Notes: generated from the letters alone by a model not told the origin. A DNA stretch of 64,000 bases from Gammaproteobacteria bacterium (GCA_029244985.1 JAQWQD010000037.1:90230-154229); one strand, 5' to 3'; shown: positions 37,168-47,911, counted from the stretch's first letter. Numbers and translations: made by a program.

Positions 37168-37344
37168 TTAGTATTTGTTTCGCTGTTTTTGAACTTGAGA
37201 AAGTTCTTTTGCAAACTGATCAAGCTTCATTCGGATCTCGTCTTCCTTCAGCTTTTTCAAATAAAGACTATCGCTGTCAAATTCTACCTCTTTCAGCCTT
37301 TCACTTTTAGTCCCTTCGACCACTACACGAGCGAGTTTACTCAT
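37168..37344 (-). CDS. Small charged, probably coiled-coil protein (58 residues)
   Basis: An ATG at 37342-37344 is preceded by GGAG nine bases upstream and opens a 58-codon frame ending TAA at 37168. The product starts MSKLARVVVEGTKSERLKEV and its second half is a charged amphipathic helix (LKKLKEDEIRMKLDQFAKEL) with heptad-like leucines. The composition is coding-like, and the opposite-strand frame is not. I recognise no family. It lies alone in front of the AT-rich stretch. Confidence 0.55.
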   Translation of the reverse strand: MSKLARVVVEGTKSERLKEVEFDSDSLYLKKLKEDEIRMKLDQFAKELSQVQKQRNKY

Positions 37345-37961
37345 TCGATTTAGCTCCAGCTATGCTAAGTGAATTATCAATATTTAAAATGTGATTTTCT
37401 TAAATGCCTCTGTGTTATTTGCTAAATTTCAAGCAAAGCACAAATTTAATTTTTTTAAAAACCGCTGTTTTTTTTGCGATTTTATAGATCACATATCGAG
37501 CCTATTTCCGAATCTTGCCCTGTAAATTCAACAAGTTAGCGGACACTTAGGAGCGCAACATATAGTGTTAGTCGACCAAAGTCAAACAATATCTAGTGAT
37601 TTAAGCTAGTTTTCAGTAGTCTTCAAAATAGACAAATAAAGTGGTGTACCGGCCCCCTCCAATTAAAGCTTAATGCCAACAAAATAATAAACGTTTGTAT
37701 ATCTGATACTTAGAGAATTTATTTGATATTAAACTTTTCAATATAAAGGACAGCCAATTGTATATTAAAGGACATCCATTTAATTTTGCTTATAAATTGA
37801 TCAACATAAATTGAATAATGTTTAAGAAGGGATTTTTTTAAACAGATCTTCTCTGTTAATTTAGAAATATCGCTGCTAATTAAGTCAGTATGTGAAAATG
37901 ATGCTAGGGTAACTAAAATGGAGGCTTATAAATTTTTTAAGAAGTTATCTATAAATGGTTT
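37345..37961. other. AT-rich non-coding stretch next to the transposase
   Basis: This 617-base region is markedly AT-rich, carries no convincing gene and separates the small protein from the 3' end of the transposase gene. It includes a short GC-rich island (near 37645-37660) and the direct repeats listed separately. It may be a horizontally acquired or degraded segment. Confidence 0.5.
37745..37778 (+). repeat. Two short direct repeats downstream of the transposase gene
   Basis: The sequence AAAGGACAgCCA (37745-37756) recurs as AAAGGACAtCCA (37767-37778), exactly 22 bases later, with T/A-rich flanks in both copies. They lie about 185 bases beyond the 3' end of the transposase gene and are candidate recognition or remnant sequences. 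Confidence 0.45.
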
Positions 37962-39056
37962 TCACGTGCCGTATAACAATCGAGCTGAATGTAAACCTCT
38001 AATCCATTTATTTGGATATTTAAATTCTACACCCGCTTTAATTCGACTTTTATGGTATTCAATCAGAGAAGTTTCACTTCCCGCTGCTATAGCGTAATGT
38101 CGATGGAAATATTTCACACTTTTTAGCCAGGAGTCAGCTGAGATACCTATTCGTTGCAAGACAAGTTGTCTATCCTCGAAGACATTTATTGCTTTGTCAG
38201 AATTAGGGTCCAGTAACTTCAAAGCTTTGCTTGTTGATTCCAATAATGCGAAATAACTTTGTTGAGATAATGATATTGGCTCATCACTCAAGCCCGGCAT
38301 ATCTGTAAATTGCTTAAGAACAGATTGCTTTCTAGTCGATTGGCGGCCTACTAAATGCTTTGTAGAACGACGTGTTAATAATCGATTTTGGCGATAACTT
38401 CGGTTTTTTACTTTCTTTGCATGATTTATCAATCGTTCCTGGATAGAAGTAAAATCACTCTTGTCGAGAGAGTCACTGACTCCAGCACGAATTGGGTTGA
38501 GGTCTACATAAGCCATACATGTTACCAATGCTTTCTCATCTAGAAGTGCTTGGCTCTTAAATCGACCTTCCCAAAATCTTCCCCTGCAGTCATCTTCTTT
38601 ATTTGCTCTACGGGCGACATGTTCGTTCAGGCAGCGCATGAACCAACTGATGTCTGATAATCGTTCTCGCCACAGTGTCACTTGCTGCTTCATCTGCCTC
38701 TGAGCAGCACGACTCTTGGAATTTTGACGTAATGTTTCTAGGATAGCCACATTACGTGGAAACATCTTGGTCCAACGCCGAATGACTTCTTTATCACTCC
38801 AAGTACTCGCTTTTTCCTGATCTACGAACAACACTAAATGATAATGATCGCTCATAACTGCATAGGCACAAACATCAATTGCGAAGCTCGCCGATAATTG
38901 TTTTATACACGAAACTAACCACTGTTTGCGATGATCAAAATTTTGACCAGTGATTGGATCGTCACCACAGAGATGCGCACGACGAACACAACGAGAAATG
39001 CAATGGTAATAGGGCGTATCATCGAGTGATATTTGTTGGTTACGCGCTCGTGTCAC
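37962..39056 (-). mobile_element. REP-associated (IS200-like Y1) tyrosine transposase
   Basis: A 364-residue Y1 transposase. The HUH-type metal motif is SDHYHLVLF (near residue 70), and the nucleophile Tyr is in MAYVDLNPIRAGV (near 180), with RGRFWEGRF just before it. The opening PYYHCISRCVRRAHL is typical of the group related to RAYTs, which are usually single-copy and move or maintain REP-like repeats rather than themselves. The start is GTG with GGA seven bases upstream. The C-terminal third (from about 220) is basic and divergent. The gene looks intact. Confidence 0.85.
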
Positions 39057-39153
39057 AAATTATCCAGTAAAATATTAACTGCCAATTTTTGGCGAGGAGC
39101 GATGATTGTAGAGTGTTTGTAGTACTATGCAAGGCATTGTTATTTAACGTTTT

Positions 39154-39174
39154 TGTGACACTGACACATATAAT
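39154..39174 (+). promoter_or_regulatory. Near-palindrome abutting the -10 box of the ROK kinase gene
   Basis: TGTGACACTGACACA (39154-39168) matches its own reverse complement at 12 of 15 positions and is followed at once by TATAAT (39169-39174), 26 bases before the ATG at 39201. No good -35 box lies 17 bases upstream, so an activator or repressor site is plausible. Confidence 0.45.
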
Positions 39175-39200
39175 ACAGATTATTTTAGAGGGGTTTTGGC

Positions 39201-40100
39201 ATGAGAATTGGAGTTGATCTTGGTGGAACTAAGATCGAAGGCATTGTGTTAGCGGACGATGGCACAGTCAAAGATAAAATTCGTATTGACACTCCGGCTG
39301 AAAATTATATGAGTACGATTCATTCCGTTTGTGAATTAATTAAACAGCTACAAGCAATAGACAGACTAACAGTTGGTATAGGAACTCCCGGCGCATTGAC
39401 ATTTCCTGACGAGGTAATGAAGAATTCTAATTCAGTATCTTTAAACGGTCGCTCACTGAAAAAAGACATTGAAACTATTCTTGGTTATCGAGTCCGCATC
39501 GAAAATGATGCGAATTGTTTTGTGCTCTCAGAAGCTCATTATGGAGCGGCGAAGAAAGTAAAAACTGTATTTGGTGTAATTTTGGGTACTGGATGTGGCG
39601 GAGGTATCGTTATTGATAAGAGGTTGCTGACAGGGCCAAATAGCATTGCCGGCGAGTGGGGGCATAACTCTATTCCTGTTTCGGTTCATGAGCTAATTGA
39701 CGGCGATCGAATTTGTCATTGCGGCCGCATTAATTGCATTGAAACAGTGCTTTCAGGGCGTGGTTTACAGCAATCTTATTTCGAGCAGACTGGTAAACAA
39801 GCGAATCCCAAAAGTATTTGCCAACAAGCTCAAGCAAATGATGATGGAGCAAAAGAATGTCTTAAGCGTTATTCCATGCAATTAGCCCGTTGTCTATCTA
39901 CTATTATTAATATCTTAGATCCACACATGATTGTACTCGGCGGTGGGCTTTCCAATATCTCTGCATTATACGACCTGGTGCCAAAAGAACTGGCCGGGCA
40001 TGTTTTTACTGATGATGCTAAGACGCTACTTGCAAGACCTAGATTTGGAGATGCTAGCGGAGCATTGGGAGCGGCCTGCCTTTGGGAGGTAAATGACTAG
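39201..40100 (+). CDS. ROK-family sugar kinase
   Basis: A 299-residue ROK kinase. The ATP-binding motif is VDLGGTKIEG, the ENDANCF catalytic region holds the general-base Asp, and the zinc/ROK signature is CHCGRINCIETVLSG (CxCGxxxCxE). It phosphorylates a hexose such as fructose, glucose or an amino sugar; the exact sugar is not visible, although the N-terminus resembles the fructokinase Mak. GAGGGG precedes the ATG. It converges on purA with 15 bases between the stops. No transporter or regulator lies beside it. Confidence 0.88.
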   Translation: MRIGVDLGGTKIEGIVLADDGTVKDKIRIDTPAENYMSTIHSVCELIKQLQAIDRLTVGIGTPGALTFPDEVMKNSNSVSLNGRSLKKDIETILGYRVRIENDANCFVLSEAHYGAAKKVKTVFGVILGTGCGGGIVIDKRLLTGPNSIAGEWGHNSIPVSVHELIDGDRICHCGRINCIETVLSGRGLQQSYFEQTGKQANPKSICQQAQANDDGAKECLKRYSMQLARCLSTIINILDPHMIVLGGGLSNISALYDLVPKELAGHVFTDDAKTLLARPRFGDASGALGAACLWEVND

Positions 40101-40115
40101 AGTCTGCTATAGGTT

Positions 40116-41417
<1,302 letters not shown>

Positions 41418-41451
41418 CTACTCAGTGAGCTTTGTTGATAGAGAAAATTAA

Positions 41452-42642
41452 TTACTGTGAATCGACTTCCCAAACACCTTTTTTCAGTACTAGTTGTCGA
41501 TCACAATTCATTTCTGATTGAGATTTCTTGTCCAATGGTGTTCCAGTGAGATTTACAATGACAATCTCACCTTCTCGTCGTAACTTGTTAATCGATTCTT
41601 GCAATCCCACATCATTAAGATCCGGAGCAAGAATGCCGGCTCTTTGCTGGCATGTTTTCGCTGAGAGTTTTGCCAACACTTTTAGATCGCTATCAAACCC
41701 AGATGCTGGACGCGCACGACCAAATACTTCGCCAATGTGGTCATAGCGGCCACCTTTAGAGACCGCCCTCCCATAACTCGGTGTATAGGCCGCGAAGACA
41801 ATGCCCGTGTGATACTCGTAACCCCGAAGCTCACAAAGGTCGAAACACAATACAATGTTGGGAATACGTTGCTTAACTCCCTTAACGATTGCTACCAACT
41901 CTTGTAGTTCGGTCTTAACACTTTCTGGGGCATCAGCGAATACGGTAATAGCGTCTTCTAAAGTTTTTTCATCACCGGACAGCTTAGAAAGGCCTTTCAA
42001 CATATCACGCAAATTTGAATCTTCGAGTGAAGCTCCTAGAACTTCATCGATTTCATCGTATGCTTTACGCTGCATAGCCTCGAACAAAGACTTTTCAGTA
42101 TCTGTATCCATATTTGCTTCAAGCACGAGAGATCTGAAAATGCCTACATGACCTAGCACGATATGAATATCAAGAATTTCAAGCGCGCTAAGTGTCTCAT
42201 GCATTAGACAGATTAATTCGATGTCACAGGCTTCGCCTGAATGACCATAGAGTTCAGCGCCGATGCGGATAGGGACTCTAGAAGTCATAATTCCTCTCGG
42301 CTTTGTATGCAGAACATTATCTGCATAACAAAGTCTGACTGGGCCTTCACGATTTAAGCGATGCGCATCAATACGCGCTACTTGAGGGGTAATATCCGCC
42401 CGAATACCCATCATCTGACCACTGAGCTGATCAGTAACTTTGAAGGTGTGTAAATCCAAATCGTGAGAGGATCCAACCAACAAAGAATTTAAAAATTCTA
42501 TAAGTGGTGTAATAACTAATTGGTAGCCCCATAACTCATACAAATCCAAAAGTTGTCGGCGCAGCGATTCAAGCTTATAGGCTTCAGCAGGTAGAATTTC
42601 TTCAACCCCGTCTGGAAGTAGCCACCTTTTTGCGTCAGTCAT
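41452..42642 (-). CDS. hisZ: ATP phosphoribosyltransferase regulatory subunit HisZ
   Basis: A 396-residue paralogue of histidyl-tRNA synthetase that lacks a tRNA-binding anticodon domain. The motif-2 region reads MGIRADITPQVARIDAHR, and the class-II core continues to RYDHIGEVFGRARPASGFD. It activates and feedback-regulates the short form of HisG, which must be encoded elsewhere. Its presence implies a short-form HisG. Its place between DUF2065 and purA is usual for pseudomonad relatives. Confidence 0.95.
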   Translation of the reverse strand: MTDAKRWLLPDGVEEILPAEAYKLESLRRQLLDLYELWGYQLVITPLIEFLNSLLVGSSHDLDLHTFKVTDQLSGQMMGIRADITPQVARIDAHRLNREGPVRLCYADNVLHTKPRGIMTSRVPIRIGAELYGHSGEACDIELICLMHETLSALEILDIHIVLGHVGIFRSLVLEANMDTDTEKSLFEAMQRKAYDEIDEVLGASLEDSNLRDMLKGLSKLSGDEKTLEDAITVFADAPESVKTELQELVAIVKGVKQRIPNIVLCFDLCELRGYEYHTGIVFAAYTPSYGRAVSKGGRYDHIGEVFGRARPASGFDSDLKVLAKLSAKTCQQRAGILAPDLNDVGLQESINKLRREGEIVIVNLTGTPLDKKSQSEMNCDRQLVLKKGVWEVDSQ

Positions 42643-42671
42643 AATGTGTCCGTTAATCGAACGATTGTTTG

Positions 42672-42866
42672 TTAATTAATGATTAGAAGAAGCATAGTTC
42701 CGATTAACATGATGGCCAAGCCAAAGAATCGAATAGTCCTATCATCAACCTCATACAAATATTTTATTAGATTTCGATAGCGGTTAGGTGCAATAAAAGG
42801 CAGTACCCCCTCTATCACCAAAATCAAACAAAATGCTATCGCAAGTTCATCTAACATATTTCGCAC
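42672..42866 (-). CDS. DUF2065 (YjeT-like) small membrane protein
   Basis: A 64-residue protein with two hydrophobic segments, about 5-22 (IAFCLILVIEGVLPF) and 45-62, joined by a basic/charged loop. It belongs to the DUF2065 family found after hflC in many gammaproteobacteria. The function is unknown. It is followed by hisZ after 29 bases. Confidence 0.88.
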   Translation of the reverse strand: MRNMLDELAIAFCLILVIEGVLPFIAPNRYRNLIKYLYEVDDRTIRFFGLAIMLIGTMLLLIIN

Positions 42867-42917
42867 ACCTCAAACCAGCTTGGCCCAAAGAGCATTTTGC
42901 GAGAACGCAGCCCTAAA

Positions 42918-43002
42918 GAACCTGAGCCACAAATTTGCAACTCAGGTTCGATTTCCTGTTCGGGAATATTTCTTAGCTCTAGCCGCTAACTTTTCTCGCG
43001 GC
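42918..43002 (-). other. Two hairpins between hflC and DUF2065
   Basis: Reading with the operon, a 5-bp GCCGC/GCGGC stem (43002-42982) follows the hflC stop, and then a perfect 9-bp stem GAACCTGAG/CTCAGGTTC (42949-42918) with a 14-base loop precedes TTTA. Neither has a strong T run. They could be a partial terminator or a processing site. Confidence 0.45.
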
Positions 43003-43020
43003 GCTACTTACTTTAGATTT

Positions 43021-43890
43021 TTACTGGACCGTGAGCCCACCTTTCAAATATTTGAAATAGTCACTGTCAGGATCAAGCAACAGCACATCGTTCTTGGAAC
43101 TAAAGGTTTCACGATAAGAATTCAGACTTCGCGTAAAAGCAAAAAATTCTTCGTCCTTGGAATAGGCTCCAGCGTAGATTGAAGTTGCGTCTGCATCTCC
43201 TTGGCCACGAATTTGCTCTGCATCGCGATAAGCTTCTGCTTCATAGATAACAACTTGGCGATCTGCATCTGCACGGATGCCAATGGCAAGCTCATCCCCT
43301 CTTGATCGTATTTCCTGTGCTTCTCGATTTCTCTCTGTAATCATGCGGTCATAAACTGACGAGCGGACATCATCGGGCAAATCGATTCGCTTCACACGCA
43401 CATCGATAACTTCTATGCCGATATCAGCAGCAGTTGATTCATTAAGCTCAGAAGTTAAATCCAGCATTAACTGATCACGTTCACCTGCGACTACTTCGAT
43501 AAGTGTGCGTGTGCCGATCTGATCACGCAGGCCATCATTGATTCGCTGAGCTAATAAGCTACCCGCAGCTGTGACATTTCCTCTTGTGGATATATAAAAT
43601 TGCCCTACATCAATGACCCGCCATTTAGCATAGGAATCAACGTCCAATGCTTTTTGCTCAAGGGTTAGAAACCTTTGAGGGGTAGCATCTTCAGTCTGAA
43701 TTCGTGCATCAAATTTACGTACATTGTTCACCCAAGGAATCTTTACATGCAGACCTGGCTGGATGTCAGCGTTCACTAACTCACCAAACTGAAGCATTAC
43801 TGCTCTTTCAGTTTCTTTAACAACGAAAAGGGTATTGCTTAGTAAAAATACGGAAATAAATAAAAACCCTACTGTGAGTAAATTCTTCAT
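43021..43890 (-). CDS. hflC: HflC, SPFH-domain regulator of FtsH
   Basis: A 289-residue membrane-anchored protein with one N-terminal membrane helix (about 5-22) and a periplasmic SPFH (prohibitin) domain (VVKETERAVMLQFGEL). Its coiled C-terminal part is rich in Glu, Arg and Ala (RNREAQEIRSRGDELA). It forms a complex with HflK and the FtsH protease and modulates membrane-protein degradation. The ATG overlaps the hflK stop by four bases. Confidence 0.95.
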   Translation of the reverse strand: MKNLLTVGFLFISVFLLSNTLFVVKETERAVMLQFGELVNADIQPGLHVKIPWVNNVRKFDARIQTEDATPQRFLTLEQKALDVDSYAKWRVIDVGQFYISTRGNVTAAGSLLAQRINDGLRDQIGTRTLIEVVAGERDQLMLDLTSELNESTAADIGIEVIDVRVKRIDLPDDVRSSVYDRMITERNREAQEIRSRGDELAIGIRADADRQVVIYEAEAYRDAEQIRGQGDADATSIYAGAYSKDEEFFAFTRSLNSYRETFSSKNDVLLLDPDSDYFKYLKGGLTVQ

Positions 43891-45092
43891 GGTCTACCCC
43901 CTCGGCCACTATTCGTTAAACGTGATCTATCAACTGCGGTATTTGAAGGCCCTTGCAAATAGGGTGCAAGATCATCAGCAAGATCTTGCCATTCTTGAGA
44001 GGTACGTGGCCTTGCAGTAGAGGAACCACTCTGCTCGAGAATTTTATCGAGAGGCACATAAAGCATATTATTACCACCTTCGACATCGATCATGATTTTG
44101 CTACTGGCGGTCATTACGTCTTGAAGAGAATCGATATACAGCCGCTGTCGAGTTACTGCTGGCGCTTTAGTGTATTCAGTTAATAGCTGATCGAAACGCG
44201 AGGCATCACCCTCAGCAACCGCGATAACTTCTTCTCGATAGGCGTTTGCCTCCTCCATTTGGCGCTGAGCTTGACCTCTAGCTTCTGGGATCACACGATT
44301 GGCATATTGTTGCGCCTGATTCTGCACTCGCTGCTCATCCTCTCGTGCACGAATAACGTCATCGAAAGCAGCACGCACTGCGTCCGGTGGCTGAGCATCA
44401 ACTACATTTATCCGACTTACAAAAATACCAGTGTTGTAAACATCCATGTAGTCTTGCAATCGCTCTGAAACATCTGCCGCCACCCGGTCTCGACCAGTGG
44501 TAAGAATTTGTTCCATAGTATTACCACCCACTACGTGGCGAATAGCAGATTCGGCTGCATTATCGAGGCTAAGCTCAGGATTTTGAACCGCGATTACATA
44601 TTTAACCGGATCTTGAATTAAGTATTGAACAGTCACTTCAATGTCGATAATGTTTTCATCAGTGGTCAACATAGCCCTATTTTGATAGGTTTTGTCGTTC
44701 AATTCTGAAACGTTGACTAGACTCACTTCGTCAATGAGGGGTGGATTCCAATGCAGTCCAGGTTCTGGAGTCGCATCGAGTACTTCACCGAATCGCAGTA
44801 CAACACCGCGCTCTGCTTCATCGACAATATAAAATCCCATGAAGCCCCATACCACGAGGACGACAACAACTAAGCCAGCAACCAATCCTCCAGAAACACC
44901 TCTCGGTGCTGAAGTAGGCCCGCCACTATTGCCGGAGCTACTATTGCCAGACCCTCCAAAGAGATTGTTAAATTTCTTCGTAAGGTTCTTAATTACTTCG
45001 TCAATGTTAGGTGGCCCCTGGTCACCACCACGACGACCACCGCCCCATGGATCGTTGTCGTTACCGTTATTGCCAGGTTCATTCCAAGCCAT
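43887..45092 (-). CDS. hflK: HflK, SPFH-domain regulator of FtsH
   Basis: A 401-residue partner of HflC. A cytoplasmic Gly/Asn/Pro-rich N-terminus (MAWNEPGNNGN) precedes a membrane helix (about residues 75-95), followed by the SPFH domain (GVVLRFGEVLDATPEPGLHW) and a Glu/Ala-rich coiled region. ATG at 45092 is chosen because GGAG stands six bases upstream; an earlier ATG at 45119 lacks such a site. Confidence 0.95.
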   Translation of the reverse strand: MAWNEPGNNGNDNDPWGGGRRGGDQGPPNIDEVIKNLTKKFNNLFGGSGNSSSGNSGGPTSAPRGVSGGLVAGLVVVVLVVWGFMGFYIVDEAERGVVLRFGEVLDATPEPGLHWNPPLIDEVSLVNVSELNDKTYQNRAMLTTDENIIDIEVTVQYLIQDPVKYVIAVQNPELSLDNAAESAIRHVVGGNTMEQILTTGRDRVAADVSERLQDYMDVYNTGIFVSRINVVDAQPPDAVRAAFDDVIRAREDEQRVQNQAQQYANRVIPEARGQAQRQMEEANAYREEVIAVAEGDASRFDQLLTEYTKAPAVTRQRLYIDSLQDVMTASSKIMIDVEGGNNMLYVPLDKILEQSGSSTARPRTSQEWQDLADDLAPYLQGPSNTAVDRSRLTNSGRGGRP

Positions 45093-45194
45093 TGGTATCT
45101 CCATAGCTTTCAAGGACATAAAAAGTCGATATTAGCTAATAATAATGAATTAACACAGCATTTTACAAAGTTAAAAAGCCCTGGATTCAGTAGA

Positions 45195-46532
45195 TTAAGC
45201 GGTCCGCGCCTGTTCTTTCGCAACCCAAACTGGGTCTGAAGACTCTATTAATTCCGGGGTTTGTTCAAGTACTGCACCTTGTCGCATCAAGCGTTCCAGC
45301 TCCTGTTTAGGTAAGCGGATTTCGAGATGATAAAAACCACTTTCATCGATACGTTCGTCTTCGATGAAACCTTTTTCGTATAACTTACTTCTCAGACGGG
45401 TTTGCTCTGGAGCAATGCGTATTGTTTCCGACACTAAAGATCCTGCCAGAATCTCACTCACAGCTCGAAGCAGCAGATCAATGCCGATTCCTTTTTGCGC
45501 TGAAATCCAAACTCGCTTAGGAATTTGATTTTCGTCATACTCAATCTCAGGCTTGGTTTTCTCTAACAAGTCAATTTTGTTAAGTATCTGTAACTGCGGT
45601 ACTGACTCAGCACCAATTTCCTTAAGTACATTATTTACTTCATCGATATAGTCTATGTGAGATTCATGCGCACAGTCGATGATATGTAACAATAAATCCG
45701 CCGAAGCAGTTTCTTCTAGGGTTGCTCTAAACGCCTCAACCAATTGATGTGGAAGATGACTGATAAACCCAACTGTATCAGCTACTATAGCACCGCCAAA
45801 GTGTGGTAGCTCTACCCGTCTTAAAGTCGAGTCTAATGTGGCAAACAATTGGTCCGCAGCATAAGCTTCCGCATTCGTTAAGGCATTAAATAGGGTAGAT
45901 TTACCAGCATTGGTGTAACCCACCAAAGACACTGTAGGAATTTCTGCCCGGCTTCGTGACCGTCTACCCTGTTCCCGCTGACTGCGAACTTTCGCTAAGC
46001 TTTTTCTAATAGACTTAATACGCTGGCCTATCATTCGTTGGTCTAGCTCAAGTTGAGTTTCCCCTGCTCCCCGCAAACCAATACCCCCTTTCTGCCTGTC
46101 GAGGTGAGTCCAACCCCTCTTCAGTCTTGTGCTGAGATGTTGAAGCTGAGCCAACTCCACTTGCAATTTACCTTCATGACTTCGTGCTCGCTGAGCAAAA
46201 ATATCAAGGATTAATCCAGTCCGGTCTAGCACACGACAATGTAATTCTTTTTCCAAGTTGCGTTCCTGACTTGGCGATAAAGCGTGATTAAATAAAACTA
46301 CTTGTGCTTTATGTGCGCGAACAGCAGAAGCAATCTCTTCAAGTTTACCGCTGCCTACAAAATAATTTGGTGAGGGCTGTTTGCGAGCGCCAGAGATGAA
46401 TTCTACTGGCAGAGCACCTGCCGACAAGGCAAGTTCTTCAAATTCGATGGGATCCTCCTGTTCCTTGTCAGATTCGATCGAGAGTTGAACTAGAATTGTG
46501 ACCTCGCCAGTCTCTGGCCTTTCAAAAAACAA
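45195..46532 (-). CDS. hflX: GTPase HflX
   Basis: A 445-residue ribosome-splitting GTPase. The N-terminal domain (LFNHALSPSQERNLE) is followed by a coiled linker and the G domain with GYTNAGKST, DTVGF and NKID. The start is TTG at 46532, supported by GAGG seven bases upstream and alignment of FERPETGE with the E. coli N-terminus; no in-frame ATG is near. It sits between hfq and hflK in the standard order. Confidence 0.94.
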   Translation of the reverse strand: MFFERPETGEVTILVQLSIESDKEQEDPIEFEELALSAGALPVEFISGARKQPSPNYFVGSGKLEEIASAVRAHKAQVVLFNHALSPSQERNLEKELHCRVLDRTGLILDIFAQRARSHEGKLQVELAQLQHLSTRLKRGWTHLDRQKGGIGLRGAGETQLELDQRMIGQRIKSIRKSLAKVRSQREQGRRSRSRAEIPTVSLVGYTNAGKSTLFNALTNAEAYAADQLFATLDSTLRRVELPHFGGAIVADTVGFISHLPHQLVEAFRATLEETASADLLLHIIDCAHESHIDYIDEVNNVLKEIGAESVPQLQILNKIDLLEKTKPEIEYDENQIPKRVWISAQKGIGIDLLLRAVSEILAGSLVSETIRIAPEQTRLRSKLYEKGFIEDERIDESGFYHLEIRLPKQELERLMRQGAVLEQTPELIESSDPVWVAKEQARTA

Positions 46533-46566
46533 ACATTATCCTCAATTTGTACTGTCATATCTAGAA

Positions 46567-46833
46567 TCAAGCATTTCCAAGCTCGCCACCTTCCTCATCC
46601 TGTACTTCGCTTCCCGCCATAGGAATTTTAACCATTCGAGCAGGCACAACTGTGGAAATAGCATGCTTGTAAACCATCTGGCTTACCGCATTTTTTAACA
46701 GAATCACAAATTGATCAAATGATTCAATCTGGCCTTGTAGCTTAATTCCACTAACCAAATAGATGGAAACCGGAATGCGCTCTTTGCGAAGCACATTTAA
46801 AAAGGGGTCCTGCAGTGTATGCCCTTTGGACAT
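46567..46833 (-). CDS. hfq: RNA chaperone Hfq
   Basis: An 88-residue hexameric RNA chaperone. The Sm1 part reads [20 protein letters not shown], and the Sm2 motif is [10 protein letters not shown]. The ATG at 46833 is chosen since GAGGAG lies seven bases upstream; an upstream start at 46857 would add eight residues outside the family. The acidic C-terminal tail is short. It lies between miaA and hflX. Confidence 0.96.
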   Translation of the reverse strand: MSKGHTLQDPFLNVLRKERIPVSIYLVSGIKLQGQIESFDQFVILLKNAVSQMVYKHAISTVVPARMVKIPMAGSEVQDEEGGELGNA

Positions 46834-46948
46834 TGATTTTCTCCTCGCAATCTCCAATGCTATCTATTGTGGCAAGAGCCCAGTGCTTAAATAGCTAATA
46901 TGTTTCTGGACCCAATTGTGACTAGTAAAGCAAACCGACCACAATCGT

Positions 46949-47911
46949 TTATATTGAGATAGATTCCACATATTTCAAGACGTTATCGATGGATTTATCT
47001 GATGGGTCATCCAAACTTCGCAGATTTTCCCAACTACGAAGCCAGGTTAATTGATGCTTTGCTAACTGCCTGGTGGCAATAATACTCCTTTCTACCATGG
47101 CGTCATAGCTTAAATCTCCAGCCAAATGCTGCCAAACCTGCCTGTATCCTACTGATTTTATTGAAGGAAGCGTCTCATTGAGATCGTTGCGCCGAAACAA
47201 CTCGGACACCTCTTCTAATAGTCCTTCAGCTAACATTTGTCGAAATCGTATTTCTATTTTTTGATGCAATAGTTCTCGGTCTGCGGGCTGAATGGCAAAG
47301 AAATGCAAATTAAATGGTAATGATTCATTCTCTTGAGCCCTTCGAGCTTGATCTTCGATATAAAATTGGCTCATTGGTTTGCCAGATATCAGGTAAATTT
47401 CTAATGCTCTCTGCAGTCTTTGCGGGTCATTTGGGTGAATGCGAGCTGCGGATTTTGGATCCACACGTTCTAGCCATTGATGAACTTCTTCCCAGCCTTT
47501 CTCTTTTGCTATGGAATCGATCTCTACTCTAACCTCAGCATCAGCTTGAGGCATCGCAGCCAAACCATCTCGAAGCACTTTGAAATACAACATAGTCCCG
47601 CCAACTAGTAGTGGAGTTTTTCCCGCGCTAAGGATATGGGTAATTTCATGAAGTGCGTCTACCCGAAAATCTGAAGCCGAATAGGGCTCACTTGGATCTT
47701 TAATGTCCAATAATCTATGAGGCGCTTCATTTAAAGTGGCCGTGTCAGGTTTCCCTGTACCGATATCCATACCCCGATATACTTGCGCTGAGTCAACATT
47801 AATTATGTCAAAACCAAACCGCTGCACTAGCTCCACTGCCATTCCAGTTTTGCCAGAAGCAGTCGGCCCCATTAGACATAAAACATTAGGTTTTGAATTG
47901 GAAGGATTCAC
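46949..47911 (-). CDS. miaA: tRNA dimethylallyltransferase MiaA
   Basis: A 320-residue enzyme that adds the dimethylallyl group to A37 of tRNAs reading UNN codons. The P-loop is GPTASGKTGMA near residue 17, with NVDSAQVYRGMDIGT just after it. The later motifs are HPNDPQRLQRALEIY and SVGYRQVW. The start codon is GTG. It is 35 bases downstream of mutL. Confidence 0.96.
   Translation of the reverse strand: MNPSNSKPNVLCLMGPTASGKTGMAVELVQRFGFDIINVDSAQVYRGMDIGTGKPDTATLNEAPHRLLDIKDPSEPYSASDFRVDALHEITHILSAGKTPLLVGGTMLYFKVLRDGLAAMPQADAEVRVEIDSIAKEKGWEEVHQWLERVDPKSAARIHPNDPQRLQRALEIYLISGKPMSQFYIEDQARRAQENESLPFNLHFFAIQPADRELLHQKIEIRFRQMLAEGLLEEVSELFRRNDLNETLPSIKSVGYRQVWQHLAGDLSYDAMVERSIIATRQLAKHQLTWLRSWENLRSLDDPSDKSIDNVLKYVESISI

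Noticed and set aside
37123..37353. 76-codon open frame on the plus strand
   Set aside because: It is opposite to the small gene at 37168-37344, which has a better ribosome-binding site and protein-like composition.
42926..42965. Possible tRNA or tRNA remnant, suggested by a GGTTCGATT-like string
   Set aside because: The T-arm cannot pair with the right loop length, G53-C61 is missing, and no acceptor or anticodon stem is found.
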